Notes: generated from the sequence alone by a model not told the origin. 64,000 nt of DNA from Azospirillum canadense (GCF_025961225.1 NZ_JAOQNG010000001.1:409001-473000); one strand, 5' to 3'; positions 44,724-53,478 are shown, counted from the first letter of the stretch. A program made the numbers and translations.

Positions 44724-46988
44724 TCAGTTCGCGTAGTACCGGCGGTAGCCGTGGTAGCGGCCGCTGTCGGGGAACTCGTATTGGGCGTGGCGGCGGATGT
44801 CGACCTGGGAGAACAGGACGCCCACGACCTCGCCGCCCGCCTCCATGACCTCCTTCAGGCCGGCCATGGCGGTCTCGCGCTTGGTCTTGCCCCAGTGCAC
44901 GATGAAGACCGTCTGGTCGGCCAGCGCGGCCAGCAGCTTGCCTTCCGACACCGCCAGCACCGGCGGGCTGTCCAGGATCACCCGGTCGTATTCCAGCGCC
45001 AGCCGGGAGATCAGCTGGTGCATGCGGCTGGACCCCAGCATGTCCTGCGGCAGGGCGGAGCCGCGGCCCGACGCGATGAAGTGCAGGCCGGTGCGCGGGT
45101 CGGTCTGGATCACCTCCGACGGCGCGCATTCGCCGGCGAGCACCTCGTACAGGCCGCGCTTGTTCTCCAGCCCCAGCATGCCGTGCAGGCCTTTGCGGCG
45201 CATGTCGCAGTCGATGATGATCGTCTTCTGGCCGGCGTTGGCGCAGATCCGCGCGAAGGCCGCGGCGATGGAGCTTTTGCCCTCGCCGGGGACGGAAGAG
45301 CCGAACAACAGCACCCGCTGGTGCCCGTCCGGGTTGGCCAGAAGAAGCGTGGTGCGCAGGTTCTGCATCGCCTCCGCGAAGGCCGACATCGGCCGGTCGA
45401 TGGCGTAGGCGGCGGGGGTGCTGCCGAAGCGGCGGCGCCGGCTGATGGCCGGCACGATTCCCAGCGAGCGCACGCCGGTCGCGGATTCGAACTGGTGCGG
45501 GCTGCGGAAGCCCTTCTCCGCCTGCTCGCGCAGCAGGGCCAGCAGCACGCCCAGCGTCGCGGAGGCGACCAGCGCCAGCAGCACGATCATCTTCTTGTTC
45601 GGCTGCGACGGGTTCAGCGGTATCGACGCCTCCGACACGATGCGGGAGTCCGGCTGCTGGATGTCCGTCTGGCCGGCGATCTCCTGGAAGCGGGTCAGCA
45701 TCGCCTCGTACATGGTCTGCGAGGTCTCGGCGTCGCGCTCGAGCGTGCGCAGGGTCACATTGGACTGCTGCTGCGCGTTCCGCTGCGACTGGAGCTGGTC
45801 CAGGTTGGCCTTCAGCGCCGCTTCGCGCCCGCGCTCCAGCTCCACCTCGTTGGCGAGGTTCTGGACGATGCGGCCGACGTCGGCCTTGATCTGCCCCTGC
45901 AGGTCGCGCAGTTCGCTCTGCAGCGCGGTCAGGGCCGGGTGCCTGGCGCCGTACTTGTTGGAGGCATCGGCGATCTTGCGCTGAAGCTCCACCTCCTGCT
46001 GGCGCAGGGCCTGGATCAGGGGCGATCCCAGCACGTCGCCGATGGCCGACACGCCGCGCGGGCTCTGCACGAGGTTGTTGACCTCGCGGTACTTGTTCTC
46101 CGCCTCCTGCCGCTTGGTGCGGGCCAGCACGTAATTGGTGTTCAGCTCGGCCAACTGCTGGGCCAGCACGGTGGTCTCGCCGTTGGCCGAGGTCAGGCCG
46201 CTTTCCGCCCGGTACTTCTCCGCCGCCTCGCCGGTGGTCTTCGCCTCGCGGCGCAGGTCGGTGATGCGTTCCTCCAGCCAGGCGGTGGCGCGCTTGGCGG
46301 CCTTGAACTTCTCGTCCAGCTGGTCGACGAGGTACAGCTCGCCGATGGTGTTGGTGATCAGCGCGGCCTTGCGCGGGTCCTGGCTGTCGAAATTGATGGC
46401 GATCACGTAGGACCGCCCCTGCGGCCGGACCGCCAGGTTCTCGATGAAGGCGTTGACGACCGAGGTCTTCTCGTTCGCCGCCTTCTCCTCCGGGCTCAGC
46501 TGGATCTCGGCGCGTTCGCCGCGGGCCGTGTTCCACCAGGATTCCGGCACCCAGTTCTTCGGGTAGAGGTAGGCGAGCCAGTCCGTGCGTTCCGGCCGCA
46601 GGGCGGCGTTGAACTCCGGATCGGTCGTCAGGTTGAGCTTGTCGACCACCTTCTCGGCGAAGGCCGGCGACTTCAGGATCGCCACCTCGCTCTGCAGCGA
46701 GCCGAGTTCGGTGGACAGGCCGGAGACGACCTCCTGGTACTTCATCACTTGGTTGCGGCGCTGCTCCACCATGATCAGCGTCTCGGCGGTGTAGAGCGGC
46801 GTCATCCGCAACGCCACCAGCGCGGCCAGTCCCGTTCCCAGGATAATCGCGGTGCCGATCAGGAGCTTGTGCCGCAGAAGCATGCCGGTGGTGCGGCGCA
46901 CCGCGCTCGCCGCTGCGGTGGACAGGTCGAAGGAGATCGGGCCCGTCTGCCGCCTCGCGGGTTGGTCGTGAACTTCCTGGGTGGCCAA
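44724..46988 (-). CDS. Wzc/GumC-type polysaccharide co-polymerase with BY-kinase domain
   Basis: Controls polymer chain length and export. About 754 residues: first membrane helix (41-61), a Wzz domain and long coiled coil (to about 455), second helix (about 462-482), and a cytoplasmic tyrosine kinase with Walker A VPGEGKSS (about 565), Walker A' IIIDCDM, Walker B RVILDSPP, and a C-terminal Tyr cluster YHGYRRYYAN. The TTG at 46988 is preferred to ATG 47006 since GAGGAGG lies exactly 7 bp before TTG and the ATG has no site. Divergent from the Crp/Fnr gene. No Wza export protein or matching phosphatase is in the window. Confidence 0.88.
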   Translation of the reverse strand: MATQEVHDQPARRQTGPISFDLSTAAASAVRRTTGMLLRHKLLIGTAIILGTGLAALVALRMTPLYTAETLIMVEQRRNQVMKYQEVVSGLSTELGSLQSEVAILKSPAFAEKVVDKLNLTTDPEFNAALRPERTDWLAYLYPKNWVPESWWNTARGERAEIQLSPEEKAANEKTSVVNAFIENLAVRPQGRSYVIAINFDSQDPRKAALITNTIGELYLVDQLDEKFKAAKRATAWLEERITDLRREAKTTGEAAEKYRAESGLTSANGETTVLAQQLAELNTNYVLARTKRQEAENKYREVNNLVQSPRGVSAIGDVLGSPLIQALRQQEVELQRKIADASNKYGARHPALTALQSELRDLQGQIKADVGRIVQNLANEVELERGREAALKANLDQLQSQRNAQQQSNVTLRTLERDAETSQTMYEAMLTRFQEIAGQTDIQQPDSRIVSEASIPLNPSQPNKKMIVLLALVASATLGVLLALLREQAEKGFRSPHQFESATGVRSLGIVPAISRRRRFGSTPAAYAIDRPMSAFAEAMQNLRTTLLLANPDGHQRVLLFGSSVPGEGKSSIAAAFARICANAGQKTIIIDCDMRRKGLHGMLGLENKRGLYEVLAGECAPSEVIQTDPRTGLHFIASGRGSALPQDMLGSSRMHQLISRLALEYDRVILDSPPVLAVSEGKLLAALADQTVFIVHWGKTKRETAMAGLKEVMEAGGEVVGVLFSQVDIRRHAQYEFPDSGRYHGYRRYYAN

Positions 46989-47249
46989 AGCGGGTCCTCC
47001 TCGCATGCCGAACCGCGCCCCGTTCGGGGCGTTCGGTGCCTAGAACGCCGCTATGGTCCGGCCGTTTCATGGTGCGCCCGGTGCATCCGGGGAGGAAGAC
47101 GCGCGCAATGGGTAAGCTGCCCGGGGACAAACCCGTCGGATAAGGCTTCCGAAGGGCTCCACGGAGGTGATGGACCGGCCGTGACCATTTTCGGATAATG
47201 GGTATTCCTGGGGATGGTCCCAGGAAATGGTTACGGATGGGGAAGCGGG

Positions 47250-47927
47250 ATGGCGGCGGTGCGGGACGATTGGCTGGACGCATTTCCGGCGCTGCGTGCT
47301 CTGGAGCCGGGAGCGCTGGACCTGCTGCGCGACCAGGGAACCCGCATGGCGATGCCGCGGGGCACGGTGCTGTTCCGGATCGGCAGCCTGTGCCGCAACT
47401 TCCTGCTTCTGCTCGACGGCACCGTCCGCGTCCAGATGACCGCGGAGACCGGGCGGGAGATCGTGCTCTACCGCGTCGGCCGGGGGGAGACCTGCATCCT
47501 GACCACCGCCTGCCTGATGACGCGGGCCGACTACAACGCGGACGGCGTGGCGGAGACGGACCTGGACGCCGTGGCGCTCGGGGCCGGCGCCTTTCACGAG
47601 CTGCTGGCACGGTCGGCGGTGTTCCGCGATTTCGCGTTCGCGTCCTTCGGCAACCGGCTGCTCGGCATGATGACGCTGGTGGAGGAAGTGGCCTTCGGCC
47701 GCATCGACCTGCGGCTGGCCCGCTTCCTGGTGGACCACCGCGACGAGCGGGGCGGGCTCGACACCACCCACCAGGCGCTGGCGGTCGAACTCGGCACCGC
47801 CCGCGAGGTGGTCAGTCGCCAACTGAAGGAGTTCGAGCGGCGCGGGCTGGTCGAGCTGTCGCGCGGCCGCGTCGCCGTGCGGGACGCCGACGCGCTGTTG
47901 GCGCTTTCCGGTGAAGAGCGCGTGTGA
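47250..47927 (+). CDS. Crp/Fnr family transcriptional regulator
   Basis: A 225-residue regulator: cyclic-nucleotide-binding-like beta roll (about 30-125), dimer helix, and winged helix (HQALAVELGTAREVVSRQL, about 170-188). It lacks the N-terminal Cys cluster of FNR but has C48, C82 and C88 (GETCILTTACLM), a conserved pattern in a group linked with small DUF2892 proteins, which may sense redox or sulfur. ATG 47250 follows GGGGAAG; ATG 47214 is an alternative. DUF2892 gene follows; divergent from the Wzc-type gene, so it might also affect the polysaccharide locus. Confidence 0.85.
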   Translation: MAAVRDDWLDAFPALRALEPGALDLLRDQGTRMAMPRGTVLFRIGSLCRNFLLLLDGTVRVQMTAETGREIVLYRVGRGETCILTTACLMTRADYNADGVAETDLDAVALGAGAFHELLARSAVFRDFAFASFGNRLLGMMTLVEEVAFGRIDLRLARFLVDHRDERGGLDTTHQALAVELGTAREVVSRQLKEFERRGLVELSRGRVAVRDADALLALSGEERV

Positions 47928-48012
47928 CGGAGTCACAGACCGGGGCTGTGGAATGGGCTTGGATGGGGCATCGCTGATCCAATCGCTGATCCCTTGCCCA
48001 AGAGGTGTCCCC

Positions 48013-48204
48013 ATGCCCGTCAACGTCGGCACCATCGACCGCGCGCTGCGCGTCGTCGTCGGCCTCGTCCTGATCGCCCTCGTCTTCGTCGGCCCGCAGA
48101 CCCCCTGGGGCTGGATCGGCCTCGTGCCGCTGCTGACCGCCGTGGTGGGCTTCTGCCCGGCCTACACGCTGCTGGGCATCAAGACCTGCCCGCTGAAGCA
48201 GTGA
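48013..48204 (+). CDS. DUF2892 (YgaP-like) inner-membrane protein
   Basis: A 63-residue protein beginning MPVNVGTIDRALRVVVG, with two membrane helices and the end FCPAYTLLGIKTCPLK. The two Cys residues (FCP and TCP) are typical of this family, often found beside rhodanese or sulfur-related genes. ATG 48013 has AGAGGTG upstream. Probably regulated by and co-transcribed with the Crp/Fnr gene 85 bp before it. Confidence 0.88.
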   Translation: MPVNVGTIDRALRVVVGLVLIALVFVGPQTPWGWIGLVPLLTAVVGFCPAYTLLGIKTCPLKQ

Positions 48205-48212
48205 AGGGTGGG

Positions 48213-48288
48213 TGTTGGGTTGCGCCGCGTTCCACCCAACCTACGATTGAACCCGTAGGTTGGGTGGAGGCGAAGCCGCAACCCAACA
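48213..48288. repeat. Inverted repeat with GTAGGTTGGGTGGA core
   Basis: Arms at about 48213-48245 and 48254-48288 are inverted, each containing TGTTGGGTTGCG and CCACCCAACCTACG in matching order. This resembles a repeat (GTAGGTTGGGTGGA...AACCCAACA) that I recall being scattered in many proteobacterial genomes. It lies between the DUF2892 gene and its terminator. Confidence 0.6.
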
Positions 48289-48314
48289 AACCCAGCAAAC
48301 AGGTGGGCCAACAA

Positions 48315-48344
48315 AAAGCCCCCGTCCGCGAAGACGGGGGCTTT
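48315..48344. terminator. Bidirectional intrinsic terminator between DUF2892 gene and regA
   Basis: AAAGCCCCCGTC (48315-48326) and GACGGGGGCTTT (48333-48344) form a perfect 12-bp stem with a CGCGAA loop. T-rich tails follow on both strands, serving the two convergent genes. Confidence 0.85.
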
Positions 48345-48368
48345 CCATTTGTAGACGAATGAAAGACT

Positions 48369-48968
48369 TCACCCGCGCGGGGCGTGCTTGTTCAAAATGC
48401 GCTGCAGGGTACGGCGGTGCATCTTCAGGCGCCGCGCGGTTTCCGAAACGTTGCGGTCGCACTGCTCGAAGACGCGCTGGATGTGCTCCCACCGCACGCG
48501 GTCGGCGGACATCGGGTTCTCGGGCGGCGAGGGCAGGGGGCGGCCGTCGGCCAGAAGGGCGGATTCCACGGCGTCCGCGTCGGCGGGCTTGGGCAGGTAG
48601 TCCACGGCACCGGCCTTCACCGCCGCGACCGCGGTGGCGATGTTGCCATAGCCGGTCAGCATGACGATCCGGGCGTCGGGGCGGGCGTCCCGCAGGGTTT
48701 TCACGACGTCGAGGCCGCTGCCGTCGGCCAGCCGGAGGTCGACGACGGCGAAGGCCGGGGCCGACTCCTGCGCGACGTCGATCCCAAGCTGGACGCTGTC
48801 CACGGCAACGACGTTGAAACCGCGCTTTTCCATGGCGCGCGCAAGGCGGATGCGGAAGGGCGCGTCGTCGTCGACGATGAGGAGGCTGCGGGTGACGTCT
48901 CCCGTGAACGTCAACTTGGCGGTTTCGCCCGATGGACTCTCGTCCGTGGTCATACCGGTGTCCACCAT
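48369..48968 (-). CDS. regA: Response regulator RegA/ActR/PrrA
   Basis: A 199-residue redox response regulator: receiver domain with DDD (33-35), phospho-acceptor D77 (VVDLRL), T105 and K127, a Pro-rich hinge (SPPENP, 147-152), and a Fis-type helix-turn-helix (about 160-196, RRLKMHRRTLQRILNK). In alphaproteobacteria RegA controls respiration, nitrogen fixation, photosynthesis and carbon fixation according to redox state. ATG 48968 overlaps the regB stop as TAATG; an upstream in-frame codon at 49001 lies in regB. Ends at the shared terminator. Confidence 0.95.
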   Translation of the reverse strand: MVDTGMTTDESPSGETAKLTFTGDVTRSLLIVDDDAPFRIRLARAMEKRGFNVVAVDSVQLGIDVAQESAPAFAVVDLRLADGSGLDVVKTLRDARPDARIVMLTGYGNIATAVAAVKAGAVDYLPKPADADAVESALLADGRPLPSPPENPMSADRVRWEHIQRVFEQCDRNVSETARRLKMHRRTLQRILNKHAPRG

Positions 48969-50296
48969 TAGTCCTCTGGTTTCAACATACCCCGGTCCCA
49001 ACGTACGACAACTCGCGCGCCGCCGCCACGGTTATTACCATAGGCCACCATGGCGCCGGTTTTCTCTAGCAACGTTTGTGCAATAAAGATTCCCAGTCCC
49101 ATGTGACCGGCGCGCTCGCCGCGTGTGGAGATGTAGGGCTCGCCGACCCGGGCCAAGACCTGGGCAGGGAAGCCCGGCCCGTCGTCCATCACCGCCACGG
49201 TGACGGTGCGCGCGTCCCAAGTCGCCGTCACGGTGACGCGGCGGTCGGCGAACTGATGGGCGTTCTGGATGTAGTTGCCGATGCCGTGGATGATTTCCGG
49301 GCTGCGGCGGAACACCGGCTCTTCCCCGTTGGGCGGCGCGGTCTTCTCTATGACGAATTGGATATGCCCAAGCCGGTGCGGCGTCCCCGCCGCGTCCAGC
49401 AGGGCGGTCAGCGGCAGCCGCTCGAACGGATCGCCGCCGTCGGCCTCCGGCTTGCGGGCGAGGTCGGCCAGGATCTCCCGGCAGCGCATCACCTGGCTTT
49501 GCAACAGCGAGACGTCCTCGCCGTAGGGGCTGTCGGGCGGCAGGTCGCGCGACAGCTCCTTGGCCACCACCGCGATGGTGCCGAGCGGCGAGCCCAGCTC
49601 GTGCGCGGCGGCGGCGGCCAACGCGCCCAGCGAAGACAGCCGCTGCTCCCGTGCGAGCGCCACCTGCGTGGCCGAAAGCGCCTGGGCGAAGCGGCGCGCC
49701 TCCTCCGCCACGCGGAAGACGTAGCCGCTGATGAAACTGGCCGACACCGACAGCGACAGCCAGATGCCGAAGGCGTAGAGCGGGGCGACGGCGGGCATCG
49801 GCTCCGGCCAGGGTAGCGGGAAGTGCCACATGGCCAGGACGGTCAGGCAGATCAGGTTCAGCCCGGTCAGGATCACCACGCAGTAGCGCGACAGGATGGC
49901 CGCGGCCACGGTCATCGGCGCCAGCAGCAGGATCGCGAAGGGGTTGGCCAAGCCGCCGGTGAGGTACAGCAGCAGCGTCAGCTGCAGCATGTCGTAGCCG
50001 AGGTAGAGCGCGGCGTCCCGGTCGGCCAGCCGCAGCCGGCCGCCGCGCTGGGCCATCGCCACGATGTTCAGCAGGACCGACGCGCCGACCGCCGCCAGCA
50101 CCGGCCCCAGCGGCAGGGGGAAGCCCAGCGCCAGCTGCACGAAGCCCACGGTGGCGAGCTGCCCGACCACGGCGATCCAGCGGATCAGGATCAGCGTGCG
50201 CAGCGTAACGCGCCCGTCCAGGTTGGTCCATTGCGCCGGCCCCGTTCCGGCGGAACGGCGGGAGAGGACGGGACGGGCGGATTGGACGAGGGTCAT
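48968..50296 (-). CDS. regB: Redox sensor histidine kinase RegB/ActS/PrrB
   Basis: A 442-residue sensor kinase with six membrane helices in the first 200 residues, the quinone-binding heptapeptide GGLANPF at 114-120, the H-box AAAAAHELGSPLGT with H232, and a Cys 40 residues later (C272, QVMRCREIL), which matches the spacing of H225 and redox-active C265 in Rhodobacter RegB. HATPase motifs YIQNAHQFA, DDGPGFP and GLGIFIA follow. Both known redox inputs, quinone and cysteine, therefore appear kept. Followed by regA with one base overlap; in Rhodobacter the genes are divergent, so this tandem order differs. Confidence 0.93.
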   Translation of the reverse strand: MTLVQSARPVLSRRSAGTGPAQWTNLDGRVTLRTLILIRWIAVVGQLATVGFVQLALGFPLPLGPVLAAVGASVLLNIVAMAQRGGRLRLADRDAALYLGYDMLQLTLLLYLTGGLANPFAILLLAPMTVAAAILSRYCVVILTGLNLICLTVLAMWHFPLPWPEPMPAVAPLYAFGIWLSLSVSASFISGYVFRVAEEARRFAQALSATQVALAREQRLSSLGALAAAAAHELGSPLGTIAVVAKELSRDLPPDSPYGEDVSLLQSQVMRCREILADLARKPEADGGDPFERLPLTALLDAAGTPHRLGHIQFVIEKTAPPNGEEPVFRRSPEIIHGIGNYIQNAHQFADRRVTVTATWDARTVTVAVMDDGPGFPAQVLARVGEPYISTRGERAGHMGLGIFIAQTLLEKTGAMVAYGNNRGGGARVVVRWDRGMLKPED

Positions 50297-50405
50297 GGGC
50301 GCGGTCTTTCTCGCGTGGCCGCCGGATGAAGGCCAAGACTGTATTGTTGGTAGGGACTTTTTGCCACTCTGGCGATCGCGCGCCAAGCGGCCATATTCTA
50401 GGCCC

Positions 50406-51218
50406 ATGACTCAGGACGCCAATCCGCCCGCCATCCACGTCGAAACGCTGACGAAGCGCTTCGGCACCCGCAAGGACGGGGAGGTCACCGCCGTCGACGG
50501 CATTTCCTTCACCGTGGCAAGGGGTTCGGTGACCGGGCTGCTGGGCGGCAACGGGGCGGGGAAGACGACCACCATCTCCATGCTGCTGGGGCTCCTGCTG
50601 CCCACGGCCGGCCGTATCGAGGTGCTGGGCGTGGACATGGTGCGCCACCGGCACGCCGTGCTGCCGCGCATGAACTTCTCCTCCCCCTACGTGGAACTGC
50701 CGCACCGGCTGACCGTGCGCGAGAACCTGACGGTCTACGGGCACCTCTACGGCCTGTCCGGCGTGAAGCGCCGCGTGGAGGAGTTGGCCGAGCATCTGGA
50801 CCTGACTCGCTTCCTGGAGCGACCGTCCGGCGGGCTGTCGGCCGGGCAGAAGACGCGTGTGGCCTTAGCCAAGGCGCTGCTCAACCGGCCGGAGGTGCTG
50901 CTGCTGGACGAGCCCACGGCCTCCCTCGACCCCGACACGGCCGACTGGATCCGCACCTACCTGGAGCGCTACCGGCAGGAGGCCGGCGCCACCGTCCTGC
51001 TCGCCTCCCACAACATGCTGGAGGTGGAGCGGCTGTGCGACGAGGTCCTGATGATGCGCCAGGGCCGCATCGTGGACCGTGGCACGCCGTCGGCCCTGCT
51101 CGCCCGCTATGGCCGGGGCAGCCTGGAGGAGGTCTTCCTCGACATCGCCCGCGCCCGGACGAACGGCGAGGGCGCCGACCAGGGATCAGACCGGGAGCCC
51201 GCCGATGCCGCGGAGTAG
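50406..51218 (+). CDS. ABC transporter ATP-binding protein (ABC-2 exporter)
   Basis: A 270-residue ATPase: Walker A GGNGAGKT (47-54), signature LSAGQ (144-148), Walker B with DEPT (168-171), and SHNM for the switch His. The PYVELPHRLTVRENL segment is usual for drug/polysaccharide/Nod-factor type exporters of the ABC-2 class. The permease gene follows, but with a 192-bp gap holding palindromic element C. Divergent from regB. Substrate is not known; the downstream acyl-chain genes suggest a lipid-linked molecule. Confidence 0.9.
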   Translation: MTQDANPPAIHVETLTKRFGTRKDGEVTAVDGISFTVARGSVTGLLGGNGAGKTTTISMLLGLLLPTAGRIEVLGVDMVRHRHAVLPRMNFSSPYVELPHRLTVRENLTVYGHLYGLSGVKRRVEELAEHLDLTRFLERPSGGLSAGQKTRVALAKALLNRPEVLLLDEPTASLDPDTADWIRTYLERYRQEAGATVLLASHNMLEVERLCDEVLMMRQGRIVDRGTPSALLARYGRGSLEEVFLDIARARTNGEGADQGSDREPADAAE

Positions 51219-51221
51219 AAG

Positions 51222-51362
51222 CCCTCTCCCGCCCCCGGCGGGAGAGGGAGGGACCCGTGAAGCGGGAGGGTGAGGGCTTGGTTTCTCGGGAAGACCTTGC
51301 CCTCACCCTCCCACGCCCGTAGGGCGTGGGCCCCTCCCTCTCCCAGCGGGGCTGGGAGAGGG
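51222..51362. repeat. GC-rich palindromic element C between ABC ATPase and permease genes
   Basis: Three nested or successive perfect hairpins: CCCTCTCCCGCC with its complement (51222-51248), CCCACGCCC/GGGCGTGGG (51310-51330), and CCCTCTCCCAGC/GCTGGGAGAGGG (51336-51362). In addition GGGTGAGGGC near 51266 pairs with GCCCTCACCC near 51299. It separates two genes that should be made in equal amounts. Confidence 0.65.
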
Positions 51363-51410
51363 TGACGTTGCGCTCACGTCGGCGAACGAAAACATGAAGA
51401 ATTCAGGCCC

Positions 51411-52235
51411 ATGACCCCCACCGCCCTCCACCCCAACCCGACCTTCTCGCCCCGACGGGTCGGGGCCATGGTGCTGCGCTATTGGTACCTGCTGCGCGGG
51501 TCCTGGCCGCGGTTCCTGGAACTGGCCTACTGGCCGACCATGCAGATGATCCTGTGGGGCTTCATCAACCAGTTCATGGCGTCGTCGAGCAACTGGGTGG
51601 CCAACGGGGCGGGCGTGCTGGTCAGCGCGGTGCTGCTGTGGGACGTGCTGTTCCGCGGCCAGCTCGGCGTGTCGGTCTCCTTCCTGGAGGAGATGTGGTC
51701 GCGCAACCTCGGCCACCTGTTCGTCAGCCCCCTGCGGCCCGGCGAGTGGGTGGTGTCGCTGTTCACCATGAGCCTGATCCGCACCATCATCGGCGTGGTG
51801 CCGGCCGCCCTGCTGGCGATCCCCTTCTTCGGCTATTCGGTCTTCAGCCTGGGGCTGCCGCTGGCCGCCTTCTTCGTCAACCTGATCCTGCTGGGATGGT
51901 CGCTGGGGCTGCTGATCGTGGCGATGATCCTGCGCTACGGCATGGGGGCGGAAGGCCTGGCCTGGATCGTCGTCTTCATGCTGGCCCCGATCAGCGCCGT
52001 CTACTACCCCGTCTCCGTCCTGCCGGAATGGCTGCAATGGGTGGCGCTGTCGCTGCCCTCCAGCCACGTCTTCGAGGGCATGCGCGCGGTCCTGTTCGGC
52101 GGGGCGATGCGCTGGGACCACCTCGCCTGGGCGGTCGGTCTCAACGCCGTCTACATGGCGCTGTGCACACTGGTCTTCCTCTACTCCTTCAAACAGGCGC
52201 GGGTGCGCGGGGCGCTTCTCCAGACCGGGGAATAA
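51411..52235 (+). CDS. ABC-2 type transporter permease
   Basis: A 274-residue membrane protein with six hydrophobic segments (ABC-2 fold). WPRFLELAYWPTMQMILWGF and the later VVFMLAPISAVYYPVSVLPEWLQWVALSLPSSHVFEGMRA are typical of the NodJ/DrrB-type permeases. It is the partner of the ATPase at 50406. ATG 51411 directly follows element C. The LpxD paralog begins 94 bp after its stop. Confidence 0.88.
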   Translation: MTPTALHPNPTFSPRRVGAMVLRYWYLLRGSWPRFLELAYWPTMQMILWGFINQFMASSSNWVANGAGVLVSAVLLWDVLFRGQLGVSVSFLEEMWSRNLGHLFVSPLRPGEWVVSLFTMSLIRTIIGVVPAALLAIPFFGYSVFSLGLPLAAFFVNLILLGWSLGLLIVAMILRYGMGAEGLAWIVVFMLAPISAVYYPVSVLPEWLQWVALSLPSSHVFEGMRAVLFGGAMRWDHLAWAVGLNAVYMALCTLVFLYSFKQARVRGALLQTGE

Positions 52236-52329
52236 GGAGCGGGGAGCGGCATCGGGTGCCTGCGCTCGCCTCCTCCGCCCAACCGTGCTAGCGTCCGCGC
52301 CTCGCACCGCCGCAACCCAGAGCGCCGCC

Positions 52330-53478
52330 ATGAAGCCCGTGTCCTCGACCCCCGTTTCCCTCGCCGAGATTGCCGCCGCCCTGGGCGCCGAGTTGCAAGG
52401 CGACGGCACGCTCCGGATTGCCCGCGCCGTCCACCCGGCGGAGGCCGAGGGGCCGGAGGATTTGGCGCTCGCCATGGAAAAGGGGCTGGCGGCGGGGCTG
52501 GCCGAGGGCAAGGCCGTCGCCGCCGTGGTGGCGGAAGGGGCGGAGCCGCCCGCCAATCTCAAGGGCTGGATCGTCGTGAAGCGCCCGCGCTTCGCCATGG
52601 CCGGCCTGACCACCCTGTTCGAAAAGCCGGTCCATGCGGAGCCCGGCGTCCACCCCGCCGCCTTCGTGGCGCCGGACGCCGTGCTGGGGGAGGGCGTGTC
52701 GGTCGGCGCCTTCGCCTATGTCGGGCCGAAAGCCGTGCTGGGCGACGGCGTCACCGTGATGCCGCAGGCCACGGTCGGGGCGGAGGCGGTCATCGGCAAG
52801 GACAGCCTGATCCACCCCGGCGCCCGCATCGGCGAGCGGGTGGTGATGGGCGAGCGCTGCATCATCCACCCCAACGCCGCGGTCGGCAACGACGGCTTCA
52901 GCTTCGTGACGCCGGAGCCGGGCAGCGTGGAATCGGCCAAGGCGACCGGCAAGGTGGTCGGCACCAACGTGCTGATCCACCGCGTGAACTCCATCGGCAC
53001 CGTGATCATGGGCGACGACGTGGAGGTCGGGGCTAACGCCACCATCGACCGCGGCACCATCACCGCCACCAAGATCGGCTCCGGCACCAAGATCGACAAC
53101 CTCGTGCAGATCGGCCACAACGTGGAGATCGGCACCAACTGCATGCTGTGCGGCCATGTCGGCATCGCCGGCAGCACGATCATCGGCGACCGCGTGGTTC
53201 TGGCCGGCAAGGTCGGCGTGGCCGACCATGTGAAGATCGGCAGCGACGCGGTGGTGGCCGCCAACTCCGGCGTCGGCACCGACATCCCGCCGAAGGCCGT
53301 CTACATGGGCTACCCGGCGGTTCCCCGCGACCGCGCCTTCGATCAATACAAGGGACTAGCCCGTCTGAAGCGTCTCTTCGCGGACGTGGCTGACCTGAAG
53401 AACAGGGTTCGAGCGCTCGATGCCAGCGCTAACGTCTCTGCGGACGCTTCCGCGGAGAGCACGGATGACCGAACTTGA
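52330..53478 (+). CDS. lpxD: LpxD-type UDP-3-O-acyl-glucosamine N-acyltransferase
   Basis: A 382-residue left-handed beta-helix acyltransferase: N-terminal uridine-binding domain (1-100), hexapeptide repeats (about 105-320), catalytic H263 in NLVQIGHNVEIG, second His H276, and a C-terminal helix with an extra Ala/Ser tail. LpxD adds an N-linked hydroxyacyl chain to UDP-3-O-acylglucosamine in lipid A synthesis, taking it from acyl-ACP. The standard alphaproteobacterial lpxD lies in the bamA-fabZ-lpxA-lpxB cluster; here it is with an ACP and a ketoacyl synthase, so it may be a second copy. ATG 52330 chosen by homology. It overlaps the ACP gene by 14 bp. Confidence 0.88.
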   Translation: MKPVSSTPVSLAEIAAALGAELQGDGTLRIARAVHPAEAEGPEDLALAMEKGLAAGLAEGKAVAAVVAEGAEPPANLKGWIVVKRPRFAMAGLTTLFEKPVHAEPGVHPAAFVAPDAVLGEGVSVGAFAYVGPKAVLGDGVTVMPQATVGAEAVIGKDSLIHPGARIGERVVMGERCIIHPNAAVGNDGFSFVTPEPGSVESAKATGKVVGTNVLIHRVNSIGTVIMGDDVEVGANATIDRGTITATKIGSGTKIDNLVQIGHNVEIGTNCMLCGHVGIAGSTIIGDRVVLAGKVGVADHVKIGSDAVVAANSGVGTDIPPKAVYMGYPAVPRDRAFDQYKGLARLKRLFADVADLKNRVRALDASANVSADASAESTDDRT

